A stretch of DNA of 64,000 bases from JAEUMD01 sp937950105 (GCA_036821845.1 DAISIT010000006.1:1-64000); one strand, 5' to 3'; positions 27,500 through 36,539 are shown, counted from the first letter of the stretch. Numbers and translations are program-made. Notes: generated from the sequence alone by a model not told the origin.

Positions 27500-29368
27500 T
27501 CAGCCGGTGGCGCTGTCGTCGGTAACGTCGCGGGCAATGCGGCGCACCTCGTCGATCTTTGCGTCGGGGAACGCATCGAGCACCGCGCGTACCGCCGGAT
27601 GCGACTTCAACGCCTGGATCTCGGCTTCGAGCGCCGCGCGCCTCGTTTCGCCGAGCGGCGGCTGGCCGGGCGCCTTCGACAGCACCACGACCCAGCGCCG
27701 ACCGGTCCACTGATTCAATCGCTCGCGCAGGTCGTTGGCCACCTCGGGTGGCGCATCGGTAAGCAGATAGAGGTCGATCGAGCCCGCTACCGCGTCGAAC
27801 TTGACGAGGCTGACGTGCTCCTCGACGTGATACCTGAGCCGCACCTCGCGATGTTCCGCGAGCAGCGCCACCACATCGTCGAAGCTGCGCGGATCGGCAT
27901 AGCCGCTCGCCACCTGCGCGGTGCCGCCATGATAGGCGCTCTCGTCGTCGACCGGCGGAATCTCGTCGAAGCGGTCGCCGTCGTCGTCGCTGTCGAACTC
28001 GTCGGCATCGGCGCGGGCCGGCGCCCGCGCTGCCGGCTCACGTCGCGCACCGCCACCGGCAGGGGCTGGCGCACTCGCGGCCAGCGACGGCCGCGCGGGC
28101 TCACGCTCGCTGCTTCCACCCGACGGCAGCGAGCGGCGCGGTGCCGACGTCGCACCTCCACCGAGCGTGCGAATGATTTCGTCGGGCGAAGGCAGATCGG
28201 CCGTGTAGCAAAGGCGGATCAGCACCATTTCGGCGGCCGCGGACGGACTCGGCGCGCGCGCCACATCGTCGAGGCCCTTCAAGAGCATCTGCCAAGCGCG
28301 CGACAGCAGCGCCATCGACAGCCCTTCGGCCACGCGCGTCGCGCGGCGTCGCTCCTCGGCCGACAAGCCCTCGGACGCCGCTTCGCCGCCGACCGCCTTG
28401 ATGCGCGTCGAGATATGGACGGCTTCGGCGAGATCACCCATGAGCTGCGCCGGATCGGCCCCGTCCTTCAGCAACTGTGCGAAGGCTTCGAGCGACGGGC
28501 CGGCCTTGCCCGAGAACACCAGCTCGAGCAGATCGAACACGCGGCCCTTGTCGGCGAGGCCGAGCATGGCGCGCACCGACGGCTCCGACACGCGGCCCTC
28601 GCCCATGGCGATCGCCTGATCGAGGATCGAGAGACCGTCGCGCACCGAGCCACCGGCTGCTCGTGCGATCAGTGCCAGCGCGTCGGCGTCGGCTTCGGCG
28701 CCTTCGTTGGTGACGATGCGGCCGAAGTGCGCGACCAGCTCCGGCACGTCGACGCGGCGCAGATCAAAGCGCTGGCAGCGCGACAGCACGGTGACGGGAA
28801 CCTTGCGGATCTCGGTGGTCGCGAAAATGAACTTCACGTGCTCGGGGGGCTCCTCCAGCGTCTTCAGCAGCGCGTTGAACGCGCCCTTCGACAGCATGTG
28901 GACCTCGTCGATGATGAACACCTTGTAGCGCGCCGACATCGGCTTGTAGCGGGCGCTCTCGATGATCTCGCGGATGTTGTCGACGCCGGTGTTCGACGCC
29001 GCGTCCATCTCGATCACGTCCGGGTGGCGGCTCTCCATGATCTCGGCGCAGTGGCGGCCGAGCTCCGGCATGTCGGTGGTCGGCTGGTTCGCCGTGGCGG
29101 TCTCATAATTCAACGCGCGGGCGAGGATGCGCGCCGTCGTGGTCTTGCCGACGCCGCGCACGCCGGTCAGCATGAAGCCCTGCGCGATGCGGCCCGAGCG
29201 GAACGCATTCTCGAGCGTCGTCACCATGGCCTGCTGGCCGATCAGATCGGGAAACGCGGCCGGGCGGTACTTGCGCGCCAGCACGACATAGGGCTTCGCG
29301 GCGTCGCTTCCGTCGCCATGACCGCCGCTCGTTTTGCCGGTCGCTTTCGGGGTGTCTTTGCTGGCCAT
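27500..29368 (-). CDS. dnaX: DNA polymerase III subunits gamma/tau
   Basis: Clamp-loader ATPase, 622 aa. Walker A is GVRGVGKTTT (residues 69-78), Walker B/DEVH is FIIDEVHMLS, and the arginine-finger/sensor region is TTEIRKVPVTVLSRCQRFDL. The zinc module between Walker A and the DVIEMDAAS strand is reduced: only C107 remains of the four cysteines present in the E. coli enzyme. The C-terminal third is linker (Pro/Ala/Gly-rich, then acidic) followed by a tau-like domain (VRLRYHVEEHVSLVKFD onwards). I see no obvious slippery heptamer for a gamma frameshift. SRP RNA is encoded about 130 nt upstream on the same strand, and ybaB and recR follow. Confidence 0.97.
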   Translation of the reverse strand: MASKDTPKATGKTSGGHGDGSDAAKPYVVLARKYRPAAFPDLIGQQAMVTTLENAFRSGRIAQGFMLTGVRGVGKTTTARILARALNYETATANQPTTDMPELGRHCAEIMESRHPDVIEMDAASNTGVDNIREIIESARYKPMSARYKVFIIDEVHMLSKGAFNALLKTLEEPPEHVKFIFATTEIRKVPVTVLSRCQRFDLRRVDVPELVAHFGRIVTNEGAEADADALALIARAAGGSVRDGLSILDQAIAMGEGRVSEPSVRAMLGLADKGRVFDLLELVFSGKAGPSLEAFAQLLKDGADPAQLMGDLAEAVHISTRIKAVGGEAASEGLSAEERRRATRVAEGLSMALLSRAWQMLLKGLDDVARAPSPSAAAEMVLIRLCYTADLPSPDEIIRTLGGGATSAPRRSLPSGGSSEREPARPSLAASAPAPAGGGARREPAARAPARADADEFDSDDDGDRFDEIPPVDDESAYHGGTAQVASGYADPRSFDDVVALLAEHREVRLRYHVEEHVSLVKFDAVAGSIDLYLLTDAPPEVANDLRERLNQWTGRRWVVVLSKAPGQPPLGETRRAALEAEIQALKSHPAVRAVLDAFPDAKIDEVRRIARDVTDDSATG

Positions 29369-29499
29369 ATGTCCGGATCGCCAAAGAGCAGGCCGGCCCG
29401 CAGGGCCAAGGGAGCGAGGCGACCCGCGGCGAGCCGCGCCCCCGCGGAGGGCGCCGGACGAGCTTCGTGCGTCCGAGCAGCGCCCGTGAGCGCAATGAT

Positions 29500-29592
29500 A
29501 GAGGCTGGCGGACGACCCGCGTCCTGATCGTTAGGGCTGCTTCGTTCCCGACCTGACCCGGTTGGCGAGGGATGCGTCCGCCGCCAGCCCAC
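29500..29592 (-). ncRNA. ffs: Signal recognition particle RNA (4.5S type)
   Basis: On the minus strand the ends pair as GGCTGGCGGC-GGAC with GTCCGCCAGCC. The apical domain carries the conserved Ffh-binding sequence GGGTCAGGTCGGGAACGAAGCAGCCC, matching the GGTCAGGTCCGGAAGGAAGCAGCC core of E. coli 4.5S RNA. About 93 nt, normal for alphaproteobacteria. Lying just upstream of dnaX is a common arrangement. Confidence 0.93.
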
Positions 29593-29674
29593 CTGCTATA
29601 TGACGGGTCACGGGCCGCGGCGCAAGTCGCGGCCACCAGTATCCCTGCCCGCCCCTCCCGAGCCCCGATCGTCC

Positions 29675-30628
29675 ATGACCGCATCCGCCCCGCCAGCCCT
29701 GCCGTTCCCCGCTGATCCGCTCGACCGCGCGGCCCACCTGCGCTCCGACGCCACCGCTCTGACGGAGTTGTATGGGCGCGACGACGCCCGCGTGCTCGCC
29801 GTGGTCGATGGCCGCCTCGTGATCGACTCGAGCGCGGACCGAACCCGGGCAGGGATCCGATGGCTGAGGCTGGCCGATGTCGCCGCTCTTTGCGCAGAAG
29901 TGCCTGCATTCCTCGGCCGCACCGCAGGTTCCGGCGCCGGCCGCTTCGCGTGTGCCATCAGTGCCGAAGCCGCCACCCGCAGCGATCCGGACAGCCGCCT
30001 GCTGGCTCCCGCCGTCGATCTCCGCTCGCTGATGACGCAGGGCGTCCTGCCCGCCACCGACATCGCCACGGCCGCGACCGCCATCGCCCTGCTCGCCTGG
30101 CACGCAGAAGCCCGCTTCTGCGGCCGCTGCGGCGGCGCGACCGAGCCCCGTGAAGGCGGCTGGAAGCGTGCCTGCCCGGCCTGCGCCAAGGATACCTTCC
30201 CGCGCACCGATCCGGTCGCCATCATGCTGGTCACGCAGGGTAACCGCTGCGCGCTGGCCCGCCAGCCGCATTTCCCCGAGGGCATGTGGTCCACAATCGC
30301 CGGTTTCATCGAGCCGGGCGAGACCATCGAGGCGGCCGTCGCGCGCGAAACCGCCGAGGAACTGGGGCTTACGATCGCGAACGTCGTCTATCGCATGTCG
30401 CAACCCTGGCCGATGCCGCACTCGCTGATGATCGGTTGCCGCTGCGAGACGCGCACCGCTGAGATCACGGTCGACACCACCGAACTCGCCGACGCCCGGT
30501 GGTTCGGCCGCGACGAAGCCGCCGCCATGCTCGCCGGAACCCATCCCGAGGGCTGCTGGGTGCCCGGCGCCCACGCCGTCGCGCACTGGCTGATCCGCGA
30601 ATGGGCCAAAGACGGCAGCGGTGGGTGA
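29675..30628 (+). CDS. nudC: NADH pyrophosphatase NudC
   Basis: Nudix hydrolase of 317 aa that cleaves NADH and removes NAD caps from RNA. The C4 zinc ribbon is C149, C152, C167, C170. The Nudix box is GFIEPGETIEAAVARETAEE plus LG (residues 210-231), with all catalytic glutamates. The NADH-specific motif SQPWPMPHS is at 242-250. Start at 29675 (MTASAPPALPFPADPLDRAA). It is divergent from SRP RNA/dnaX. Confidence 0.96.
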   Translation: MTASAPPALPFPADPLDRAAHLRSDATALTELYGRDDARVLAVVDGRLVIDSSADRTRAGIRWLRLADVAALCAEVPAFLGRTAGSGAGRFACAISAEAATRSDPDSRLLAPAVDLRSLMTQGVLPATDIATAATAIALLAWHAEARFCGRCGGATEPREGGWKRACPACAKDTFPRTDPVAIMLVTQGNRCALARQPHFPEGMWSTIAGFIEPGETIEAAVARETAEELGLTIANVVYRMSQPWPMPHSLMIGCRCETRTAEITVDTTELADARWFGRDEAAAMLAGTHPEGCWVPGAHAVAHWLIREWAKDGSGG

Positions 30629-30682
30629 AGGCGCGACACCGAAGGGGCTTGCGCGGGACCGTCGAGGCACTAGTCTCGCGGG

Positions 30683-31069
30683 ATGCTTGCGTTCCGCCGC
30701 ACGTTCCCGGCCGCCATCGCTACGAGCCTCGCGCTCGCAGCACTGCTCGTGCACGCGGTCCTGCTCTCCCAGCATGGCGTCGCAAGGGCGGCGCGAACCG
30801 CAGCAGGACCTGCGGTCACGGCCACCTTGGTCGCGCCCATCTGCGGACCATTGCGCGACGGCGGGTCGGCGCCTGCATCGTTACCGCTTGGCGACTGCCC
30901 CATTTGCCTCAATGCGACCGCCGCGAGCTTCACGCCCACGGCGCCGCCGCTCGCCATGCTGCACCCGATCCGGAACGGCGAGGTCATCGTCTGGACGACC
31001 GGCCCTCAGGCGGCGGCCGGCACCTGCTTCCTGGCGCCGCGCAACCGCGGCCCGCCGGCGCTCGCCTGA
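30683..31069 (+). CDS. DUF2946-like exported protein (128 aa)
   Basis: N-terminal hydrophobic helix (FPAAIATSLALAALLVHAVL) as signal or anchor, then a region with CPICLNATAAS. A CPxC-type motif after a signal is typical of DUF2946 proteins, which often accompany copper genes. Function is not established. The genes that follow on this strand are the PCu(A)C chaperone and Sco, supporting a copper link by context. The weak ribosome-binding site leaves the start (30683) uncertain. Confidence 0.65.
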   Translation: MLAFRRTFPAAIATSLALAALLVHAVLLSQHGVARAARTAAGPAVTATLVAPICGPLRDGGSAPASLPLGDCPICLNATAASFTPTAPPLAMLHPIRNGEVIVWTTGPQAAAGTCFLAPRNRGPPALA

Positions 31070-31197
31070 GGCATGCCGGCATCATGCCGGCCACGCATTG
31101 ATCCACGGTTCCTCGACACCATCTCAACTCGCGGGTCAGACCGCCACGGCAAGCAACGATGCCGGCGGCGCCACGCGCCACCCAGGGAATGCTCACC

Positions 31198-31731
31198 ATG
31201 CGCCTTCAAGCTCTCCGCCTCGCCACCACGCTCGCGCTTTCCGTCGCCGCGTTCGCTCCCGCCGCCACCGCCGCCGACGTCTCGGCCGGTTCGCTCGCCA
31301 TCTCGGCACCGTGGACGCGCGCCACACCTCCGGGCGCCAAGGTTGCCGGCGGCTTCATGACCATCACCAACACCGGCAAGGAAGCCGACAAGCTGATCGG
31401 CGGCTCCGCCCCGTTCGCCGGCCGTCTCGAAGTGCACGAGATGAGCATGGATGGCGGCATCATGCGTATGCAGGAGCTGAAGAACGGACTCGAGATCAAG
31501 CCAGGTCAGTCGGTCCAGCTCAAGCCCGGCAGCTTCCATGTCATGTTCATGGACCTGAAGCAGCCGATCGCGGAAGGCGCCCCGCTGGCGGGCACGCTGA
31601 AGTTCGAGAAGGCGGGCGAGGTGAAGGTCACCTACGACGTCGCCAGGCTCGGCGCCAAGTCGCGCGACGACAAGGGCACGGCCGACGCCGGCAAGGACGC
31701 GCAAAAGGGCGGCCACCATGGCCACCACTAG
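31198..31731 (+). CDS. Periplasmic copper chaperone PCu(A)C
   Basis: Carries Cu(I) to the CuA/CuB centres of cytochrome oxidase. The signal peptide (MRLQALRLATTLALSVAAFA, cleavage after ATA) is followed by the cupredoxin-like domain. The copper ligand set H80...M91...H114-x-M116 is intact (HEMSMDGGIMRM and GSFHVMFMDL). A His-rich tail (KGGHHGHH) may hold extra copper. 177 aa. Start at 31198 has AGGGA upstream; Met at 31189 is possible. Overlaps the Sco gene by 14 nt, so the two are translationally linked. Confidence 0.9.
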   Translation: MRLQALRLATTLALSVAAFAPAATAADVSAGSLAISAPWTRATPPGAKVAGGFMTITNTGKEADKLIGGSAPFAGRLEVHEMSMDGGIMRMQELKNGLEIKPGQSVQLKPGSFHVMFMDLKQPIAEGAPLAGTLKFEKAGEVKVTYDVARLGAKSRDDKGTADAGKDAQKGGHHGHH

Positions 31732-32344
31732 CGTCCTGCGCAAAGTCCGGTTGATCGCCTGGGGCGCGGTGGCTCTCGCCATGCTCGCCGGCGCCGCGAT
31801 CTACCTCGGCGAGGCGCAGAAAGCGAAAATGGCGGGGGGCTCGCTCCCCGCCGCGGCGAGCATCGGCGGGCCGTTCGAGCTGACCGGCACGGACGGCAAG
31901 CGATTCTCGAGCGCCTCGCTCGCGGGCAAGCCGTTCGCCATCTTCTTCGGCTTCACGCACTGCCCGGACATCTGCCCAACGACGCTGCTGGAGATGACCA
32001 ATCACCTGAAGGCACTCGGCCCCCGCGCCGACAACCTGAATGTGATCTTCGTCTCGATCGATCCGGAAAAGGATACGCCCGAGCAACTGAAGCTCTACCT
32101 GTCGGCGTTCGACTCCCGCATCATCGGTTTGTCCGGAACGAAGGAGGAGGTGGCGAAGGTGGCAAAGACCTATCGCGCCTTCTACGAGAAGGTGCCGAAC
32201 AAGGACAAGACCGACTACACCATGAATCACACGGCGTCGGTGTATCTCATGGACGCGAACGGCAAGCTCGTCTCGACGCTCTCGTTCCAGGAGGCGGAGG
32301 ACGCCCGCCAGAAGAAGCTCGACAACCTCGTTGCCAAGGGCTGA
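31718..32344 (+). CDS. SCO1/SenC family copper-metallochaperone/thioredoxin-like protein
   Basis: Membrane-anchored thioredoxin-fold protein of 208 aa needed for CuA assembly in cytochrome c oxidase. One N-terminal span (LIAWGAVALAMLAGAAIYL), then the metal site CPDIC (C82, C86) in FFGFTHCPDICPTTL and the third ligand H171 in YTMNHTASVYL. All three residues are present, so it should bind copper. It overlaps the PCu(A)C gene by 14 nt and ends just before a strong hairpin. Confidence 0.94.
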   Translation: MATTSVLRKVRLIAWGAVALAMLAGAAIYLGEAQKAKMAGGSLPAAASIGGPFELTGTDGKRFSSASLAGKPFAIFFGFTHCPDICPTTLLEMTNHLKALGPRADNLNVIFVSIDPEKDTPEQLKLYLSAFDSRIIGLSGTKEEVAKVAKTYRAFYEKVPNKDKTDYTMNHTASVYLMDANGKLVSTLSFQEAEDARQKKLDNLVAKG

Positions 32345-32353
32345 CCAGCTTGC

Positions 32354-32382
32354 ACAGCGGCGGGGCCAGGCTCCGCCGCTGT
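32354..32382. terminator. Hairpin between convergent sco and FkbM genes
   Basis: ACAGCGGCGG and CCGCCGCTGT form a perfect 10-bp stem around a 9-nt loop. It lies 10 nt after the sco stop and 14 nt before the end of the opposing gene, so it may end transcription from both sides. There is no clear T run, as is common in high-GC genomes. Confidence 0.6.
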
Positions 32383-32395
32383 CATCAGCAATTGC

Positions 32396-33127
32396 TCAGC
32401 TGCGCCAGCCGTAGAAGGTCAGGTTGTTCGGCTGCGAGCGGTCGAGGCAATCCGTCGTGAAGCCTTTCGCCCGCAGCAGGGTTTCGACCTCAAACGGGCC
32501 TATTCCGGTTTCCGGCAGATAGTCGACCTCGACGACGACGTTGCGGATCTTCGCGAAATCCTCGTCGCGAATACCGCCCAGCACCTCGAGGAAATAGCCC
32601 TCGACGTCGATTTTCAGGATGTCGATCTGCTCGAGGCCGTGTGCAGCGATCTCGTCCGAGACGGTCGTCGTCGTCACCTCGTGACGCTCGAGCGCGCTGG
32701 TTTCCGCGGCATGTTCCACCCAGCTCACTTGCCTCGCATCGAGCAGCGTCGAGATGCCCGAAACGGTGGTCGACTGGTTGAGCACGAGCCGCTCGCCGCT
32801 TCGGCGCGCCACGGCACGGTTGATGGGGATGACGCGCGTCGTCTGCGGATCGACCTGGTGCGCAATGTTTTCGGCGAGGTACTGAAAGGTGCGCGGGCTC
32901 GCTTCATAGGCGAAGAGCTGGAACGGCTGATAGCGGCGGGCGGCCCAGATCGCGTAAATGCCGATGTTGGCTCCGACGTCCATGACGACCGGATATTTCC
33001 GGATCTTCATCTCGGGATGATAGTAGATCTGCGACAGGAAGACTTCACTGTAGATGAAGTCGGTATCGGCATCGTTGGCGTCGATCACGGCGAGATCCAT
33101 GCCGCCGTAGTTTTTCCGTTTCATCAC
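32396..33127 (-). CDS. FkbM-family methyltransferase (243 aa)
   Basis: SAM-dependent methyltransferase of the FkbM type, usually modifying sugars of polysaccharides or natural products. SAM motif I is VVMDVGANIGIYAIWAA (about residues 47-63). The later IDILKIDVEGYFLEVLGG block is the family's second hallmark. GTG at 33127 lies 8 nt after GGGGAG; the ATG one codon later (33124) is equally possible. It stands alone between the copper cassette and the RNase T2 gene, so the acceptor is unknown. Confidence 0.88.
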   Translation of the reverse strand: MMKRKNYGGMDLAVIDANDADTDFIYSEVFLSQIYYHPEMKIRKYPVVMDVGANIGIYAIWAARRYQPFQLFAYEASPRTFQYLAENIAHQVDPQTTRVIPINRAVARRSGERLVLNQSTTVSGISTLLDARQVSWVEHAAETSALERHEVTTTTVSDEIAAHGLEQIDILKIDVEGYFLEVLGGIRDEDFAKIRNVVVEVDYLPETGIGPFEVETLLRAKGFTTDCLDRSQPNNLTFYGWRS

Positions 33128-33395
33128 GAATTCAGCTCCCCCGCAGGCCGCATTCGCCCCGGCCCGTCGTCATTTTTCCGCTTCAGAGCATAGGTAACCG
33201 AATATTCCGGCGTTTGCGCTGCCATTCTGATCCGTGCCACAGCACCGCGCTATGGCCATGGTCAAGACGTGGAAGCGCGCAAGCGCGCCGCCTCCTTCCC
33301 GCCCGGCAACGGTGTTGCTCTCGCGCGCCCTTCCACTATGCTCCCGCGCCGGACGGCGGCCAGCCGTCCCGCAGACCTTCCGGAGAACCAAGGCG

Positions 33396-34307
33396 ATGAA
33401 GCGCCTCGCTCAGATCCTGTCCACCGTCGCGCTCGCCGCCGTCGTCGTCGCGCTCGCCCCGCTCGCCGAGGCCCAGCGCCGCTACGACGACCGTTATGAC
33501 GATCGCCCCGGTCGCTACGACCGCTACGACCGCTACGACGACCGTAACTCCAACCGCTTCGACGGCGGCGCCGGCAGCGGCCGCAACGTCGCCGGGCAGT
33601 TCGATTACTACGCGCTCGTCATGTCGTGGAGCCCGACGCACTGCGCCTCCGACGCCGGCCAGCGCGCCGACAGCGACATGCAGTGCGCCAGCCGCGACGG
33701 CCGCCGCTATTCGTTCGTGCTGCACGGGCTGTGGCCGCAGTACGAGCGCGGCTATCCGGAAAGCTGCCCGACACGCGACCGCCCGTTCGTGCCCGACAAC
33801 GTCATCGGCAGCGTGCTCGACGTCATGCCGAGCCGCGGCCTCGCCATCCACGAATACCGCAAGCACGGCACCTGTTCCGGTCTCGACCCGGCCGGCTATT
33901 TCGATCTCGGTGAGCAGTTGTTCCGCCAGATCAAGGTGCCGGAGCGCTACGTCAATCCGTTCGACGGCCAGAACGTGGCGCCGGAAGATCTCGTGCGCGA
34001 GTTCACGGAAGCCAACCCGGACCTGCAGCCCGACATGATGGGCGTGGTCTGCGGCGGCCCCGGCAATCGCCTCAAGGAAATCCGCGTCTGTTTCACGCGG
34101 CAGGGCAAGCTCAGGGCGTGCGGGCGCAACGAGAGCCAGAAGAAGCTGTGCTCGGCGCGGAGCATGTTCGTGCCGCCGGTGCGCTCGACGGCAAAGGGTG
34201 ACGCGCCCTCGTCGAGCCGGCGCGACGACCGCCGTTCGCGCGACCGCGATGGCGATGCCCCGCGCGGTGGCGGTCGCGATTTCCTGCCCGGGCCGAAGGG
34301 CATCTGA
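33396..34307 (+). CDS. Secreted ribonuclease T2 family protein with repeat-rich N-terminus
   Basis: Periplasmic or extracellular RNase, 303 aa. The signal peptide cleaves after PLAEA. Both catalytic segments are intact: CAS-1 FVLHGLWPQ (H110) and CAS-2 HEYRKHGTC (H152, E153, H157). Paired cysteines around them suit disulphides. Between signal and catalytic domain lie about 30 residues of Tyr/Asp/Arg repeats (RYDDRYDDRPGRYDRYDRYD region, residues 29-56). The C-terminus is a basic/acidic tail (SSRRDDRRSRDRDGDAP). Both low-complexity parts are unusual for the family. ATG at 33396 has GGAG upstream. Confidence 0.92.
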   Translation: MKRLAQILSTVALAAVVVALAPLAEAQRRYDDRYDDRPGRYDRYDRYDDRNSNRFDGGAGSGRNVAGQFDYYALVMSWSPTHCASDAGQRADSDMQCASRDGRRYSFVLHGLWPQYERGYPESCPTRDRPFVPDNVIGSVLDVMPSRGLAIHEYRKHGTCSGLDPAGYFDLGEQLFRQIKVPERYVNPFDGQNVAPEDLVREFTEANPDLQPDMMGVVCGGPGNRLKEIRVCFTRQGKLRACGRNESQKKLCSARSMFVPPVRSTAKGDAPSSSRRDDRRSRDRDGDAPRGGGRDFLPGPKGI

Positions 34308-34494
34308 CCCGCTCTGTGCCGCGCCTGGCGTGGGACGGGTCTGCGCCGAAGCGGCGGGATCCGGCCACACGGCCGGGCCGCATGTGTGGATAAGCTGGCA
34401 CCGGGCCCCCCGGTGCCGGCTGCCCGCTTGTCACCACAATTTCCGCTCCGCACACTCAGACAAGTGATTCTCGAAGCTTTCTGCGGAGTTGCGG

Positions 34495-35085
34495 GTGCTC
34501 CCCTCTGACGTTGCGGACGACACTGCCGCCGGCCTGTCGCTTTCGCGCGAAGCGGCGGATCGCGAGGTCGTGCCGCGTGCAGCAAGCAACGCCCCGCTGC
34601 CGCAGCGGCGCTGGCTGCCCTACGGCACGGCCGCGCTCGGTTTCATCCTCGGCGTGCTGTTCTGGCATTTCGTCGGCTTCTGGTCGTTCGTCGCCGAGGT
34701 CGCCTTCAACGACGACAGCAAATCGCCGTCCCGGTTGATCAACCTGGATACCGCCCGCTCGGTCACGCTGCCCGCGCACGCACCCACTGATCCCGCGTCC
34801 CCCATCGTCACCGCGTCGAGGCAGCCGATCTCGGCAGATGCGGAACATGCGAACGGCGACGTGTTGAGCGATCTCCTGCAATGCACCGAGGCCCGCCGTC
34901 CGGACGCACCCGGCGAAGCCTTGATCATCGCCTGCCCGCCGATGCGACGGCGTTTGCCACACGGCCGCATGGCCGGGCGCGCCGACCGGCAGATGGACGC
35001 GCGCGAGGCCGCCGAGCGGCTCGCCAACGGCTGGGCGACGGGCGTTTCGCGCATCGAAACCGGATCGCTGCCGGCTCCTCGCTGA
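34495..35085 (+). CDS. Single-span membrane protein, unknown function (196 aa)
   Basis: No family recognised. One hydrophobic span (TAALGFILGVLFWHFVGFWSF, about residues 45-65) with a polar N-terminus and a long C-terminal region that contains two cysteines (LLQCTEARR, IIACPPMRRR), probably periplasmic. Start is GTG at 34495 with GGAG 6 nt upstream; TTG at 34489 is also in frame. It lies about 190 nt after the RNase T2 gene on the same strand. Confidence 0.6.
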   Translation: MLPSDVADDTAAGLSLSREAADREVVPRAASNAPLPQRRWLPYGTAALGFILGVLFWHFVGFWSFVAEVAFNDDSKSPSRLINLDTARSVTLPAHAPTDPASPIVTASRQPISADAEHANGDVLSDLLQCTEARRPDAPGEALIIACPPMRRRLPHGRMAGRADRQMDAREAAERLANGWATGVSRIETGSLPAPR

Positions 35086-35236
35086 TCCGCCGTATCTGAG
35101 CCCACAGCCCTACCGCCAGCCGTCGCCTGCAATTTCGCGCCTGCCGCATTGCCGTCGCGCGCGGCCGCTATCCGCTCCCCTTTGCGTACCCGTATGCGGC
35201 GCGCTTAAATCGCGGTTCACGATAGAGGGGACAGTC

Positions 35237-35641
35237 ATGCCGATCACCGGACACGAGCTGAAGGCGGGACAGGTCTGGCGATATCACGCGCCCGAAGGCT
35301 TCGAGCAGTCGCGTCTGGTCATCGGTGCCATCGCCACGTTCGCCGACCAGCGCCGCATCGTCTGCGTCAGCGTCAACGATGCGCCACAGCACCTGCCCGA
35401 CGGCGGTGTCGCCGCCATGAACATCGCGTTCCTGCCACTCTCCGAGGATGCCTTCGCCGCCACCGTCGTCGCACTCGACGAGAACGCCACGGTCGCCGTC
35501 AACCCGGAGTTCGCCGACGGCTTCACAAAGTGGAACGACGACGAGCGCGGACTGACCTGCTTCACGGTCGCCTTCGACGGATGGCTCGACAGGCTGATCG
35601 CGCGGCAGATGGCGGCGATCGTCGGCAGCGACGCCGCGTAA
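35237..35641 (+). CDS. Hypothetical cytosolic protein (134 aa)
   Basis: Not recognised. A soluble acidic protein that begins MPITGHELKAGQVWRYHAPE and contains a beta-rich core (LVIGAIATFADQRRIVCVSV) and a C-terminal helix ending before the stop at 35641. The ribosome-binding site is strong (GAGGGG, 6 nt upstream). It is convergent with the next gene, 46 nt away. Confidence 0.65.
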   Translation: MPITGHELKAGQVWRYHAPEGFEQSRLVIGAIATFADQRRIVCVSVNDAPQHLPDGGVAAMNIAFLPLSEDAFAATVVALDENATVAVNPEFADGFTKWNDDERGLTCFTVAFDGWLDRLIARQMAAIVGSDAA

Positions 35642-35687
35642 CGCGCGAGCCGGGTCGCGATGCGGAAACGCGCGCGGACATGCTGCG

Positions 35688-36539
35688 TCACGCGATGCGG
35701 CGCACGCGCTCGCTCTGCCATACCATCGGCGCGTGACCAACGACGCCGAGTCCGGGGCCAGCCGCCTTGCGGCCCGCCAGCGTCATCGGATCGAGACTCC
35801 AGCGCCCGGCCATGCGGAACACCTGCTCCTCGGTCGGCGACAACACGATCTCGCCGCCGGCATCGCCCGAGCGATCCTTCACGCCGCGCAGCTCATAGTG
35901 CCTGAGGCCGAGCTGTACTTCGTCGCGGGTCGGCTTGCCCTGGCTCCACACGACTTCGCCATCGATGGTCGCGAAGGCGCGCACGAGCCGGCGCTCGGAG
36001 AAGCGCACCCAGGCGTACAGCTCGACCACCGGCAGCGCGGCGAAGTAGTGCACATCCGGGAACCGCGCCGCGAGCCGTTGCAGCAGCGGCGTGCACTTGT
36101 CGACGAAGCTCGGCCCGACCGGATGCGGCAGAGCGAGGCCGGCGACGAACGTCCAGCCCTCGACCGGCGGCGAAACGAAAATGCGCGTCTGGCCGAGTTC
36201 GCGGTCGTAGACTGTGCCGAGGCCGGAACTCCAGTTGGCGGCCGTCTCGTCGCCGAGCGCCAGCATGTCGAGCACGGCTTCCGTATCCTCGCTGCGGATG
36301 GCGAGCCACGCCATATCGCTGCCGAACGCGAGCGGCCGGTCCGGCGCTTCGTCGAAGCGGACGCGGCCGCGCCCCATCCGCGGTGCCAACCGCAGCCCGG
36401 CGACCGCGATCGTGGCGACGACGAGGGCGATGACGATGAGGTTCAAGGCGATCCTCTCCCCGATGGCGCGACCGAGCGGGCGGCAACGCGCAAGTATCCA
36501 CGCCGCAACAGCCCGCGCGAGCGCAGGCACAGGCTTCAA
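35688..36539 (-). CDS. Membrane-anchored protein of unknown function (283 aa)
   Basis: One N-terminal span (LNLIVIALVVATIAVAGLRL) followed by a large soluble part with no recognised domain. Notable segments: GSDMAWLAIRSEDTEAVLDM, GQTRIFVSPPVEGWTFVAGL and FFAALPVV-like strands, suggesting a regular beta/alpha fold, probably outside the cytoplasm. The start is uncertain: TTG at 36539 has no clear ribosome-binding site, and GTG at 36530 is an alternative. Confidence 0.6.
   Translation of the reverse strand: MKPVPALARAVAAWILARCRPLGRAIGERIALNLIVIALVVATIAVAGLRLAPRMGRGRVRFDEAPDRPLAFGSDMAWLAIRSEDTEAVLDMLALGDETAANWSSGLGTVYDRELGQTRIFVSPPVEGWTFVAGLALPHPVGPSFVDKCTPLLQRLAARFPDVHYFAALPVVELYAWVRFSERRLVRAFATIDGEVVWSQGKPTRDEVQLGLRHYELRGVKDRSGDAGGEIVLSPTEEQVFRMAGRWSLDPMTLAGRKAAGPGLGVVGHAPMVWQSERVRRIA

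Noticed and set aside
27500..29368. Programmed frameshift in dnaX to make a gamma form
   Set aside because: I saw no A-rich slippery heptamer with a following hairpin; the codons in the linker are GC-rich.
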